DNA from: Gammaproteobacteria bacterium
GTDB lineage: Bacteria; Pseudomonadota; Gammaproteobacteria; Methylococcales; Methylomonadaceae
Reading direction: 5' to 3'
Length of the DNA: 5,712 bases
Assembly (NCBI GenBank): GCA_024276805.1
Contig: JAJRWJ010000024.1
Span: 1-5,712, forward strand
Shown here piece after piece: positions 1 to 4,770 of this stretch. The translations under genes and the position numbers were made by a program. Position 1 is the stretch's first letter. Each line of letters starts with the position of its first letter. Below the pieces are notes generated by a model. The model saw only the letters and a list, made by a program, of their open reading frames with translations. It did no database searches and was not told the origin of the DNA.

Positions 1-731
1 GGGCAGGCCGCATAGTCGTGGGTCACGACAAAGGTGCGCCTCGATGCGGAGTCGGATTCATTTGTGCTATTCCGTTCATGAATCTTCCGCCTCGCTATCG
101 CTGGTCGCCAGTCGAATCCCATGCGCATCCTGACCCGTCCGATGATGTAAAACTCCGGTGCGTCAGGCTGTGTTTCATGCGTGGCCCGGATCTTCAGCAG
201 CTGCCGCAGGGTATCCGGTCCGTTCAGCACCCAGACACTGGCATCGGCAATGGTTTCCAGAATTTCCCGCCGCCATTTGTAAACCAGGTGCGGCGGTGAA
301 ATCACCAGCGTCCGGCGATAGCCCTCTGCAAACAGGACCGCCGCCGCAGCGATTCCCATCATGGTCTTTCCGGATCCCATCTCGCCATTGAGTACCGCCG
401 CCCGTTCATTCTGCTCGACCAGCAGCTTGCAAACCGCCTGTACCCGCTGCCGCTGGGCATCAAAGGGCTTGCGTTGCAGATCAGCCATAATTTGATTCCA
501 GCCGGGATTGTCCAGACCGTCATAGACGGGCGGGTTCAGTTTCGATACCGAATCCATCAACCCCTCGCCAAATTCACAGAGAAACTGGTTCAGGTCGATG
601 AGAGTGGGATCGGCGTTCTCCTCAACATCCAACCCAACCAGCGCCTCTTCGGCAGGTGGATTGACATTAGCGGCGCCGGCTGCCATTTCGTTGGCATTCG
701 GCTCAATAATTGTCGTATCAAGTTCAGTCAT
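1..731 (-). CDS. ICE-type SNF2/DEAD-like helicase, N-terminal part (runs off the left edge)
   Basis: Reading the minus strand from the ATG at 731 gives 243 uninterrupted codons with no stop, so the gene continues beyond the window. The first ~110 residues are acidic and Asn/Pro-rich with no recognised fold. Residues 116-123 are a Walker A motif, GEMGSGKT, followed by a motif Ia-like strand (TLVISPPHLVYKWRRE, 141-156). This is the nucleotide-binding start of a superfamily 2 helicase. The stretch FYIIGRVRMRMGF (about 194-206) resembles large helicases I associate with PFGI-1/SPI-7 type ICEs. A substrate and exact role cannot be read from this part; ATP-driven action on DNA is inferred from the family. 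The start is supported by GGAG seven bases before the ATG. One structured leader repeat lies just upstream, after radC. No break is visible in the part shown. Helicase family: fairly sure; subfamily: less so. Confidence 0.82.
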   Translation of the reverse strand, partial: MTELDTTIIEPNANEMAAGAANVNPPAEEALVGLDVEENADPTLIDLNQFLCEFGEGLMDSVSKLNPPVYDGLDNPGWNQIMADLQRKPFDAQRQRVQAVCKLLVEQNERAAVLNGEMGSGKTMMGIAAAAVLFAEGYRRTLVISPPHLVYKWRREILETIADASVWVLNGPDTLRQLLKIRATHETQPDAPEFYIIGRVRMRMGFDWRPAIARRKIHERNSTNESDSASRRTFVVTHDYAAC

Positions 732-750
732 GAGTATTCTCCAGAAATAT

Positions 751-796
751 CGGGGAGAATACCTCCCATCGGGGAAGACTCTCCCCGGTGGGTTAA
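751..796 (-). repeat. Structured leader repeat A, before the helicase gene
   Basis: In mRNA sense this starts TTAACCCACCGGGG. The arm CGGGGAGA (787-780) pairs perfectly over 8 bp with the distal TCTCCCCG (758-751). Alternatively part of it folds locally: CCCACCGGGGA (792-782) with TCCCCGATGGG (775-765), 10 of 11 positions pairing, loop of 6. The two folds share the CGGGGA arm and exclude each other. Unlike copies B-D there is no clean T run after the distal arm, only ATATTTC, so termination here would be weaker. It lies 19 bases before the helicase ATG. See repeats B-E for the other copies. Confidence 0.8.
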
Positions 797-823
797 GGTA
801 AAAAAAAGTGCTAAAGCCAGGCG

Positions 824-1297
824 TTACATCAGGCCCTGTTCGGCGAACGAAACCACGGATTCACCGATCACGAAATGATCCAGCACCCGGACGTCGATCA
901 GCGCCAATGCCGCTTTCAGTCTGTCGGTAATATTTTTGTCGGACTGGCTGGGCTCCGATGCGCCGGACGGGTGGTTGTGCGCAAAGACGACTGCCGCTGC
1001 ATTGTGCAGCAATGCCGCCTTCACCACCTCACGCGCATGCACGCTCGCCGCATCGAGCGTGCCGTGACTGAGCTCGTCGCAGCTGATGATTTGGTGGCGA
1101 TTGTTCAAAAACAGGCCAACAAAAACCTCGTAGTCATATTGCGCCAGTTTCAATTTCAGGTAGTCGGCGGCCTCGGCTGGCCTGGTCAGCGTCGTGCCTT
1201 TGCAAAAATAGCGGTTATAAATTGTAATCGCTTCGCCAATGACGTCATCTTCCGCCGCCTGGATGAACAGGCCGTTGCTATCTTGAATGTACAACAT
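824..1297 (-). CDS. radC: Short RadC-like JAB/MPN domain protein
   Basis: A 157-residue protein with the JAMM metal motif of the RadC family: Glu57, then HNHPSG with His107 and His109, Ser117 and Asp120, the usual zinc ligands of a JAB metalloprotease fold. It lacks the N-terminal helix-hairpin-helix region of chromosomal RadC (about 220 aa) and matches the short forms (YkfG/YeeS-like, ~150-160 aa) common on ICEs, prophages and islands. The biochemical role of RadC is unsettled; repair is only the historical label. The start is the ATG at 1297 with GGAG seven bases upstream. The 3' end of the upstream chimeric ORF runs 112 bp into this gene in another frame, which looks accidental. It has its own structured leader (repeat B) and is followed, before the helicase gene, by repeat A. 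All catalytic residues are present, so the protein is probably functional. Confidence 0.92.
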   Translation of the reverse strand: MLYIQDSNGLFIQAAEDDVIGEAITIYNRYFCKGTTLTRPAEAADYLKLKLAQYDYEVFVGLFLNNRHQIISCDELSHGTLDAASVHAREVVKAALLHNAAAVVFAHNHPSGASEPSQSDKNITDRLKAALALIDVRVLDHFVIGESVVSFAEQGLM

Positions 1298-2052
1298 GGT
1301 GATTCTCCAGTTGAATTAAAAAAAACCGGAGAAAACTCCCCTGACCGGGAAAATTTCCCCGGCTGGGTTGAAAAAACGTCTGCTTTCAGGCACCGGTCCA
1401 GCAGCTGTCTGGCCTGTTCCGCTCGTTCAGCGTCATATTCCACGCCAAGAGTCTCGACAAGCCGTCGTTCTACCGCCGATTGCAGACGGGCCTTGCATTC
1501 AGCCAGTGCCACGCCTTCGCCGGCACAAGGATCAAGCAACCGCATCAACCCCTTCTTGCAAGGCTTTAGATAAGCCAATACCCGCGCGGTGGTTTCGGTA
1601 TCGGTTGGAAAATACCCGTTTTTCGTGAAATTGCGGGCAATGCGTTGAAACATCAGAGCCATTGGCATCTCCTGATCAACCCTGATCCAGCTGATATAGA
1701 GCAACCGGGCTTTCAGGCTGACGCCCGTTTCACCCTGTTTGTCGCCTTTTCGATAGACAAAAGACTCGGCATACAGATCGCCGAGCTTGAAGCCGATCAG
1801 GATTTTCTTTTCCTCCTGACAGGCTTTGTCCAGCCGTTTGATCAGTTTGGCGGCTTCACTGCCCGAAACCCGGCAATCGAACCGGGTGTACTCGATGGCG
1901 TCTTCGGCACCGTGCAGCGCGGATATGTCGCACGCCCAAAAACTGTCGCCGCGTTTCACTGGGACTTCACGAATCCGGTTGACATAGCCTACGCCATGAA
2001 CGTGCAGGTCATAGTATTTGGTGGTGTTTTGATTTTGAGTGGAATTTGTCAT
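1186..2052 (-). CDS. Chimeric ORF: DUF3577 (STY4534-type) protein fused to a truncated DUF6094-like adenine methyltransferase
   Basis: The ATG at 2052 has GGAG seven bases upstream and opens a 288-residue frame made of three parts. Residues ~10-127 match the ICE protein family DUF3577/STY4534 (KYYDLHVHGVGYVNRIREV, GDSFWACDISAL, RFDCRVSG, KILIGFKLGDLY, ARLLYISWIRVD); its role is unknown. Residues 131-226 look like the start of an N6-adenine methyltransferase-like protein of the DUF6094 type: MALMFQRIARNF, then SAM motif I DPCAGEG (174-180) and GVEYDAERA (203-211). The protein then leaves the family: the catalytic NPPY-type motif and target domain are missing. Residues ~227-288 are read from leader repeat B and the opposite-frame start of radC, so they are meaningless tail. 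The methyltransferase keeps its own apparent GGAG and ATG at 1662, showing that two once separate genes were joined. Methylation activity is very unlikely; the DUF3577 part might still fold. Confidence 0.75.
   Translation of the reverse strand: MTNSTQNQNTTKYYDLHVHGVGYVNRIREVPVKRGDSFWACDISALHGAEDAIEYTRFDCRVSGSEAAKLIKRLDKACQEEKKILIGFKLGDLYAESFVYRKGDKQGETGVSLKARLLYISWIRVDQEMPMALMFQRIARNFTKNGYFPTDTETTARVLAYLKPCKKGLMRLLDPCAGEGVALAECKARLQSAVERRLVETLGVEYDAERAEQARQLLDRCLKADVFSTQPGKFSRSGEFSPVFFNSTGESPCCTFKIATACSSRRRKMTSLAKRLQFITAIFAKARR
1318..1370 (-). repeat. Structured leader repeat B with terminator-like T run, before radC
   Basis: In mRNA sense: CAACCCAG, then arm CCGGGGAAA (1362-1354), a local partner TTTTCCCGG, a GGGG segment, a distal arm TTTCTCCGG (1334-1326) and eight T's (1325-1318). 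The first and distal arms pair over 9 bp with one G-U wobble; the result is a hairpin directly followed by a U tract, the layout of an intrinsic terminator. The local fold, CCGGG.AAA with TTTTCCCGG, uses the same first arm and would block it. The G-U pair is an A-C mismatch on the other strand, which fits transcription from the minus strand. The radC ATG follows 20 bases after the T run. Confidence 0.8.
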
Positions 2053-2075
2053 GCTGTTTCTCCGATTGAGCAAAT

Positions 2076-2130
2076 AAAAAACCGGAAAAACACAGACTCC
2101 CACTGGGAAACTGGTTTTCCCGGCGGGGTA
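2076..2130 (-). repeat. Structured leader repeat C with T run, before the DUF3577 chimera
   Basis: In mRNA sense: TACCCCG, arm CCGGGAAAAC (2123-2114), local arm TTTCCCAGTGGG (2110-2099), distal arm GTTTTTCCGG (2091-2082), then six T's (2081-2076). First and distal arms pair over 10 bp with one G-U wobble, and TCCC/GGGA can close a small hairpin inside. The competing local fold pairs CCCGCCGGGAAA (2127-2116) with TTTCCCAGTGGG, 10 Watson-Crick pairs of 12 positions. The ATG of the downstream ORF follows 23 bases after the T run. Confidence 0.8.
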
Positions 2131-2139
2131 ATAATTGAA

Positions 2140-2159
2140 ATCCGAATGATTATTCGGAT
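2140..2159 (-). terminator. Hairpin downstream of the 38-aa small membrane gene
   Basis: In minus-strand sense ATCCGAAT-AATC-ATTCGGAT forms a perfect 8-bp stem with a 4-base loop, 6 bases after the stop codon of the 38-aa gene, followed by TTCAATTATT. The stem is AT-rich and the U tract is broken, so it is a weak intrinsic terminator or a 3'-end stabilising hairpin. On the plus strand it is followed by CAAGGG, not T's, which fixes the likely direction. Confidence 0.5.
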
Positions 2160-2165
2160 CAAGGG

Positions 2166-2282
2166 TTATTTCTTGTGGTGTTTTTTCTGTACTCTTTCTG
2201 CTGCTTTGAGAATGCTCACAACCACAACAGTAAAAATACCTGCAATTAACACAACAATATATTGATTATATTGATTATCCAT
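2166..2282 (-). CDS. 38-aa single-pass membrane protein ending in KKHHKK
   Basis: ATG at 2282 with GAGG eight bases upstream of it opens 38 codons to a TAA. The protein starts MDNQYNQY, has one hydrophobic segment (about residues 9-25, IVVLIAGIFTVVVVSIL) and ends in a basic tail, RVQKKHHKK. It follows the 65-aa membrane gene by 27 bp and probably shares its mRNA. Its layout (short polar N-terminus, one helix, basic tail with HH near the end) mirrors the 31-aa protein that follows the 60-aa gene at 2690-2595, which suggests both are the second member of a duplicated two-gene unit. I do not recognise the family. The gene is too short for routine gene callers, but the ribosome site, hydrophobic helix and paired context support it. 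Confidence 0.62.
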   Translation of the reverse strand: MDNQYNQYIVVLIAGIFTVVVVSILKAAERVQKKHHKK

Positions 2283-2309
2283 ATTTCCTCACTTGATCAG
2301 GCCTATGCA

Positions 2310-2507
2310 TCATAGATAAAGCCCGAACAGCAGCAAAATAGAACTCGGCATGACATCAGCCTTGTTTAATAATAAACCCAAAAAAGCAGCGCCAACAAAT
2401 GTCAGTCCTATCTTTCTCAGGTCGTCTTTTGTTTTTTCAATATCCAATCGCTGTAACAGCAATTCAAGATACTTCAAAAACTTCTTGTAGAAACGAATCT
2501 CATTCAT
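2310..2507 (-). CDS. 65-aa membrane protein, paralogue of the 60-aa protein at 2865-2683
   Basis: ATG at 2507 preceded by AAGGAG with 8 bases between. The first ~28 residues are amphipathic and charged (FYKKFLKYLELLLQRLDIEKT). Then KDDLRKIGLTFVGAAFLGLL (29-48) matches KEDVRKIGVALVVGSLLASF of the 60-aa protein, ending in two hydrophobic segments (about 35-48 and 53-65). It stops at FGLYL, about 12 residues shorter at the C-terminus than its paralogue, but has a longer N-terminus. It is expected to sit in the inner membrane as a hairpin of two helices. No function is recognised. It has its own structured leader (repeat D) and is followed by the 38-aa gene. Confidence 0.72.
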   Translation of the reverse strand: MNEIRFYKKFLKYLELLLQRLDIEKTKDDLRKIGLTFVGAAFLGLLLNKADVMPSSILLLFGLYL

Positions 2508-2527
2508 GCGTATTTCTCCTTAGCGTG

Positions 2528-2578
2528 AAAAAAGGGGAAATACACGCCCATCCGGGAATCTATTTCCCCGATGGGTTA
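2528..2578 (-). repeat. Structured leader repeat D with T run, before the 65-aa membrane gene
   Basis: The clearest copy. In mRNA sense: TTAACCCATC, arm GGGGAAATA (2569-2561), local arm TTCCCGGATGGG (2558-2547), distal arm TATTTCCCC (2542-2534), six T's (2533-2528). The first and distal arms are a perfect 9-bp pair and end directly at the T run, as in an intrinsic terminator. The alternative is a long local hairpin, CCCATC.GGGAA with TTCCC.GATGGG, 11 pairs around one C-C or G-G mismatch. It lies 20 bases before the ATG at 2507. Confidence 0.85.
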
Positions 2579-2594
2579 AACTAAATCCTGGTGA

Positions 2595-2690
2595 CTACTT
2601 GCCGTGGTGTTTATTCCACCATTTGGCGAAATAAAGCATGGCCAAACAGCCAATACCAACTATTGTTACAGCAAAAATAAAGTTACTCAT
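2595..2690 (-). CDS. 31-aa single-pass membrane protein ending in NKHHGK
   Basis: The ATG at 2690 overlaps the end of the 60-aa gene (ATGAGTAA, stop codon at 2685-2683), a layout typical of translational coupling. AAGGAG lies 7 bases before this ATG; another in-frame ATG at 2696 is only one base from the same site and so is less likely. The protein, MSNFIFAVTIVGIGCLAMLY followed by FAKWWNKHHGK, is one hydrophobic helix (about 4-22) plus a basic tail. It parallels the 38-aa protein at 2282-2166 in size, position and KHHxK-like end. No family is recognised. It probably works with the 60-aa membrane protein it is coupled to. Confidence 0.65.
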   Translation of the reverse strand: MSNFIFAVTIVGIGCLAMLYFAKWWNKHHGK

Positions 2691-2865
2691 CTTCATTCTC
2701 CTTGATCGATGAACCAGCAAAAATTAATATCATCCCCCATGCAAAAGGGTATAAAACTCCGAAAAAGCCAGCGCTTTTCAGGAAGCTAGCCAACAAAGAA
2801 CCGACCACCAACGCAACGCCGATCTTTCTGACATCCTCCTTGATTAACTCGTAGTCAAATTTCAT
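2683..2865 (-). CDS. 60-aa two-helix membrane protein
   Basis: ATG at 2865 with GAGGAG upstream. Residues 1-14 are charged (MKFDYELIKEDVRK), followed by two hydrophobic segments (about 15-31 and 33-50) and an acidic tail, IKENEDE. The motif KEDVRKIG at the mouth of the first helix recurs as KDDLRKIG in the 65-aa protein at 2507-2310, showing shared ancestry. Short proteins with this plan (DLRKIG-like motif, two helices) occur widely in bacteria and on ICEs, but no function is known to me. The gene is preceded by leader repeat E and overlaps the 31-aa gene by 8 bases, so the two form a unit. Confidence 0.75.
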   Translation of the reverse strand: MKFDYELIKEDVRKIGVALVVGSLLASFLKSAGFFGVLYPFAWGMILIFAGSSIKENEDE

Positions 2866-2890
2866 CGCATCTCCTCATAATCAGGTAAGT

Positions 2891-2937
2891 AAAAGGTAAA
2901 CACGATGCCCAGGTCAGGGAAGTGTTTCCCGCCGGGT
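2891..2937 (-). repeat. Structured leader repeat E, before the 60-aa membrane gene
   Basis: In mRNA sense: ACCCGGC, arm GGGAAACAC (2930-2922), local arm TTCCCTGACCTGGG, distal arm GTGTTTACC (2903-2895), then four T's (2894-2891). First and distal arms pair at 8 of 9 positions, including the CAC/GTG end found only in this copy. The T run is shorter than in copies B-D, and the local hairpin core is GGGAA/TTCCC. It lies 25 bases before the ATG at 2865. Confidence 0.72.
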
Positions 2938-3077
2938 AGTCTGGACTCATCCCGCAGGATAAGGTCATTGGTCGGCCAAAGCCGCTCAGACACGCAATGA
3001 CAAAAGGTATCACTGAGAATGCAGTGATGGCACAGTGAAACTGTTTTTTAACATAAAGCCACCATATTGGACAACTT
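2938..3077. other. Gene-free gap between the 81-aa ORF and leader repeat E
   Basis: No coding sequence is supported here. It holds an inverted repeat (3009-3028, listed separately), a short plus-strand hairpin ACAGT-GAA-ACTGT followed by a T run (about 3032-3050), and a small CGGC-CAAA-GCCG hairpin (2973-2984). A promoter for the small membrane genes could lie here, but I see no convincing -35/-10 pair. Confidence 0.4.
3002..3028 (-). terminator. Candidate terminator after the 81-aa ORF
   Basis: In minus-strand sense ATCACTG-CATTCT-CAGTGAT is a perfect 7-bp stem with a 6-base loop, followed by ACC and TTTT. It lies about 50 bases after the stop codon of the 81-aa ORF and separates it from the small membrane genes. 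The stem is AT-rich and the T run short, so efficiency would be modest. Confidence 0.4.
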
Positions 3078-3323
3078 TTAAGGGGAAAGTTCTTGGCCGA
3101 CCTTCCCGCCTACCATTAACCGATCCAGCTCATACGGCTCCCCCGTATAGGAATCAACACAATCGATCGGCAGCACATCAATGAATATGCATCGATTAAC
3201 GCCACTGGGCAACGTATATTGAATCGATACGGACTTCCCGTTAAATTCCGTGTATAAAACCCGTTTCAGTTCCTCAATTCTCCGACAGCTGACCCGATGT
3301 GCAAAATGACGAATGTGATACAT
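3078..3323 (-). CDS. 81-aa hypothetical protein
   Basis: The ATG at 3323 gives 81 residues beginning MYHIRHFAHRVSCRRIEELK and ending GGKVGQELSP; a TTG at 3344 would add seven residues. Neither start has a good ribosome binding site, so the start is uncertain. The protein is soluble, with a basic N-terminal helix-like part and a beta-rich middle (SVSIQYTLP, CIFIDVLPIDCVD). I do not recognise the family. It stands alone between the broken parB-topB gene and the small membrane genes, with a candidate terminator behind it and a degenerate leader-like segment ahead (3368-3391). It may be a true small gene or a remnant of a larger one. Confidence 0.5.
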   Translation of the reverse strand: MYHIRHFAHRVSCRRIEELKRVLYTEFNGKSVSIQYTLPSGVNRCIFIDVLPIDCVDSYTGEPYELDRLMVGGKVGQELSP

Positions 3324-3367
3324 AATCGATCTTAAACATTCCAATAAATTTCATTCAAACGGTCTCG

Positions 3368-3391
3368 AGGTCAGGCCTGGATGTTTCCCGC
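3368..3391 (-). repeat. Possible degenerate sixth copy of the leader repeat
   Basis: On the plus strand AGGTCAGG (3368-3375) and TGTTTCCCGC (3382-3391) occur in the same order as in repeat E (AGGTCAGG at 2911-2918, TGTTTCCCGC at 2923-2932), also ahead of a minus-strand ORF. The distal arm is poor (only about GTTT/AAAC) and no T run follows, so folding as in the other copies is doubtful. It may be a decayed copy. Confidence 0.3.
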
Positions 3392-3454
3392 TGGTCTGAC
3401 CATTCCAGCACCAGTATGCAAGGCGCTGCAGTTTTCACACTTTCAGGAACATCA

Positions 3455-3550
3455 TCAGCCCTCGGTATGTTTGCATTCAGGATAGCGGCTGCATCCTAAA
3501 AAGGTTTTATTGGCGTATTTTCCCTTTCTGACCGTGCGTTTGACCATCAT
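3455..3550 (-). pseudogene. Detached half of a second TopB zinc ribbon
   Basis: A 31-codon frame whose ATG overlaps the TGA of the parB-topB chimera (ATGATG). It reads MMVKRTVRKGKYANKTFLG and then CSRYPEC, the second half of a topoisomerase C4 zinc finger (C-x5-C). The first half, a CPE stretch, ends the preceding frame (Cys390), so a shift of one base near 3550 would join them into one ribbon. The second cysteine of the expected CxxC appears as valine. It is best read as the frameshifted 3' end of topB, although the overlapping start could allow translation as a separate peptide. Confidence 0.6.
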
Positions 3551-4736
3551 GCCTTGCTCACCTCAGGACAACGCTGACCGGTCTCCTGCGCCTTTTCCCG
3601 TTGTTTGCCGGGTTTACCCTTGTCGTCCGGCAAGATCACCGTGCAATCCGGGTAATTCCGGCACCCCCAGAAAAAACCATGCCTGCCTTTGCGCCGGAGC
3701 AATGGATGCTGACATTTCGGGCAGCTGTAGGCTTTTGTTGTTTGCCGACTACCTTGCGCCTGGCGAAAGGTCGTGCTGGCGTTTTGTTTGACCATTTCGG
3801 TCAGTTTGGCGGCCATGTTGGCCTGGTCACTGACAAAGCGTTCGGCGTCGCCTTGTCCCTGGGCAATTTCCTCCAACGCCTGCTCCCAAACCGCCGTGGT
3901 GCCCGGATCTTTGACCGGTTCCGGCAAGGCGTCGATCAATGACCGGGCGTGCTCGGTGCTGACCAGGTGTTTTTTCAAAACAGGATTATCCACCATGCGC
4001 CCGATGTTTTTCATCGCCTGAATCAACGTGCCCTCAGTAAACCTAGCGGGTGGCTGGGTTTGTTTGGCCTCAACCTGACTGTCTGTTACGGTCAATCTGT
4101 CGTCCTTTTTAAGCATTGGCAATGAAATTTCCTGCCGGGCTTTTTCATTGGCATTTGAAAGCACCTGTTTCCAGCCAGGGTAAATCACTTGCCTGCCTGT
4201 GGTGCTGAAAACATCGTTATTCACCTGAATAGTAAACAGCGTCTGGTCATATTCAAACGGCGGGTAAAACTGCGCCAGATAACGCCTGACGATCAGCGTC
4301 ATGTCTCCGCGCATTTCATTCTCGATTAAATGCGCGCTAAGCACCGCAGCTTCGGATTTCCAGGGAACGAACAGGCAATGCACGGTATTGAACGCTTCGT
4401 CGCCGGTTTCCAGATACAGCTCGTTCAGAATGGCGAGGCGGGTGTTGCCTCCGGACTCCACCATGAACTTGTCATCGCCCGGGCGACGAGTGACGTTGAA
4501 ATTGTTGTTCAGCTGCTTCTTGCTGCGGATCGAGGCCTTGATGTCCTCGTATGCCGGGTTTTTTCACGTCTCGGGTTTTTGTCATAGGGTTTGATGTCGC
4601 TGAGTTTCAGCACCATCTGAGTGGTGGACAGGGGGTCGGTCAGCGGCAGCGGCTCATCCAACCGGCTGCCGAAATTGCCCTCTAGCAGCAAGCCCTTGAC
4701 GTCTTCGCTGCTGGGTCGTTTTCTTTTTGAAGCCAT
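3547..4736 (-). pseudogene. ParB-TopB chimera, frameshifted (ICE ParB N-terminus joined to topoisomerase III C-terminus)
   Basis: From the ATG at 4736 (AGG eight bases upstream), residues 1-59 are the N-terminus of an ICE-type ParB (LKLSDIKPYDKNPRRE). The frame then breaks: six A's at 4564-4559 where seven would keep REKNPAYEDIKASIR open. Uncorrected, translation stops at 4509. With the shift, ParB continues through the nuclease-like motif ESGGNTRLAIL (94-104) to about residue 148, DMTLI. The next codons are topoisomerase III: VRRYLAQFYPPFEYDQT (150-166), PPARFTEGTLIQAMKNIG (229-246), then VSTE joined directly to HARSLIDALPEP, so the GIGTEATRA region is missing. A C4 zinc ribbon follows (Cys339, 342, 359, 365). 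The Toprim domain and catalytic Tyr region of TopB are absent, and so is the C-terminal half of ParB. No topoisomerase activity is possible. It sits 34 bp after parA, the normal place for parB. Confidence 0.85.
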
Positions 4737-4770
4737 TGTTTGCACCTGATTTATGTATTGCTGTGGTTTT

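Noticed and set aside
875..1573. Long plus-strand open frame opposite radC and the DUF3577 chimera
   Set aside because: It is antisense to two recognisable protein families, shows no family motifs, and crosses a leader repeat; it is a shadow frame.
1645..2265. Plus-strand open frame of about 200 codons opposite DUF3577
   Set aside because: Its composition mirrors the antisense of a conserved ICE gene and it runs through intergenic hairpins; no start signal or motif supports it.
751..2937. CRISPR array
   Set aside because: The repeats are imperfect, palindromic and separated by whole genes rather than by uniform short spacers.
751..2937. STAXI RNA motif, known near ICE genes for SSB, topoisomerase and antirestriction proteins
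   Set aside because: STAXI is described as tandem simple pseudoknots, often with UNCG-type loops; these single-copy alternative hairpins with a T run do not clearly match. A covariance search would decide.
2968..2984. Dispersed chromosomal palindromic repeat around TTGGTCGGCCAAAG
   Set aside because: The palindrome is short and occurs once in full in the window; the related GGCCGACC near 3095 lies in coding sequence.
3032..3050. Plus-strand terminator ACAGT-GAA-ACTGT with T run
   Set aside because: No plus-strand gene lies upstream for it to serve, and the stem is only 5 bp.
4559..4564. Programmed -1 ribosomal frameshift in parB
   Set aside because: In frame the heptamer is A AAA ACC, a poor slippery site for tandem slippage, and the product is already an inactive chimera; a base loss is simpler.
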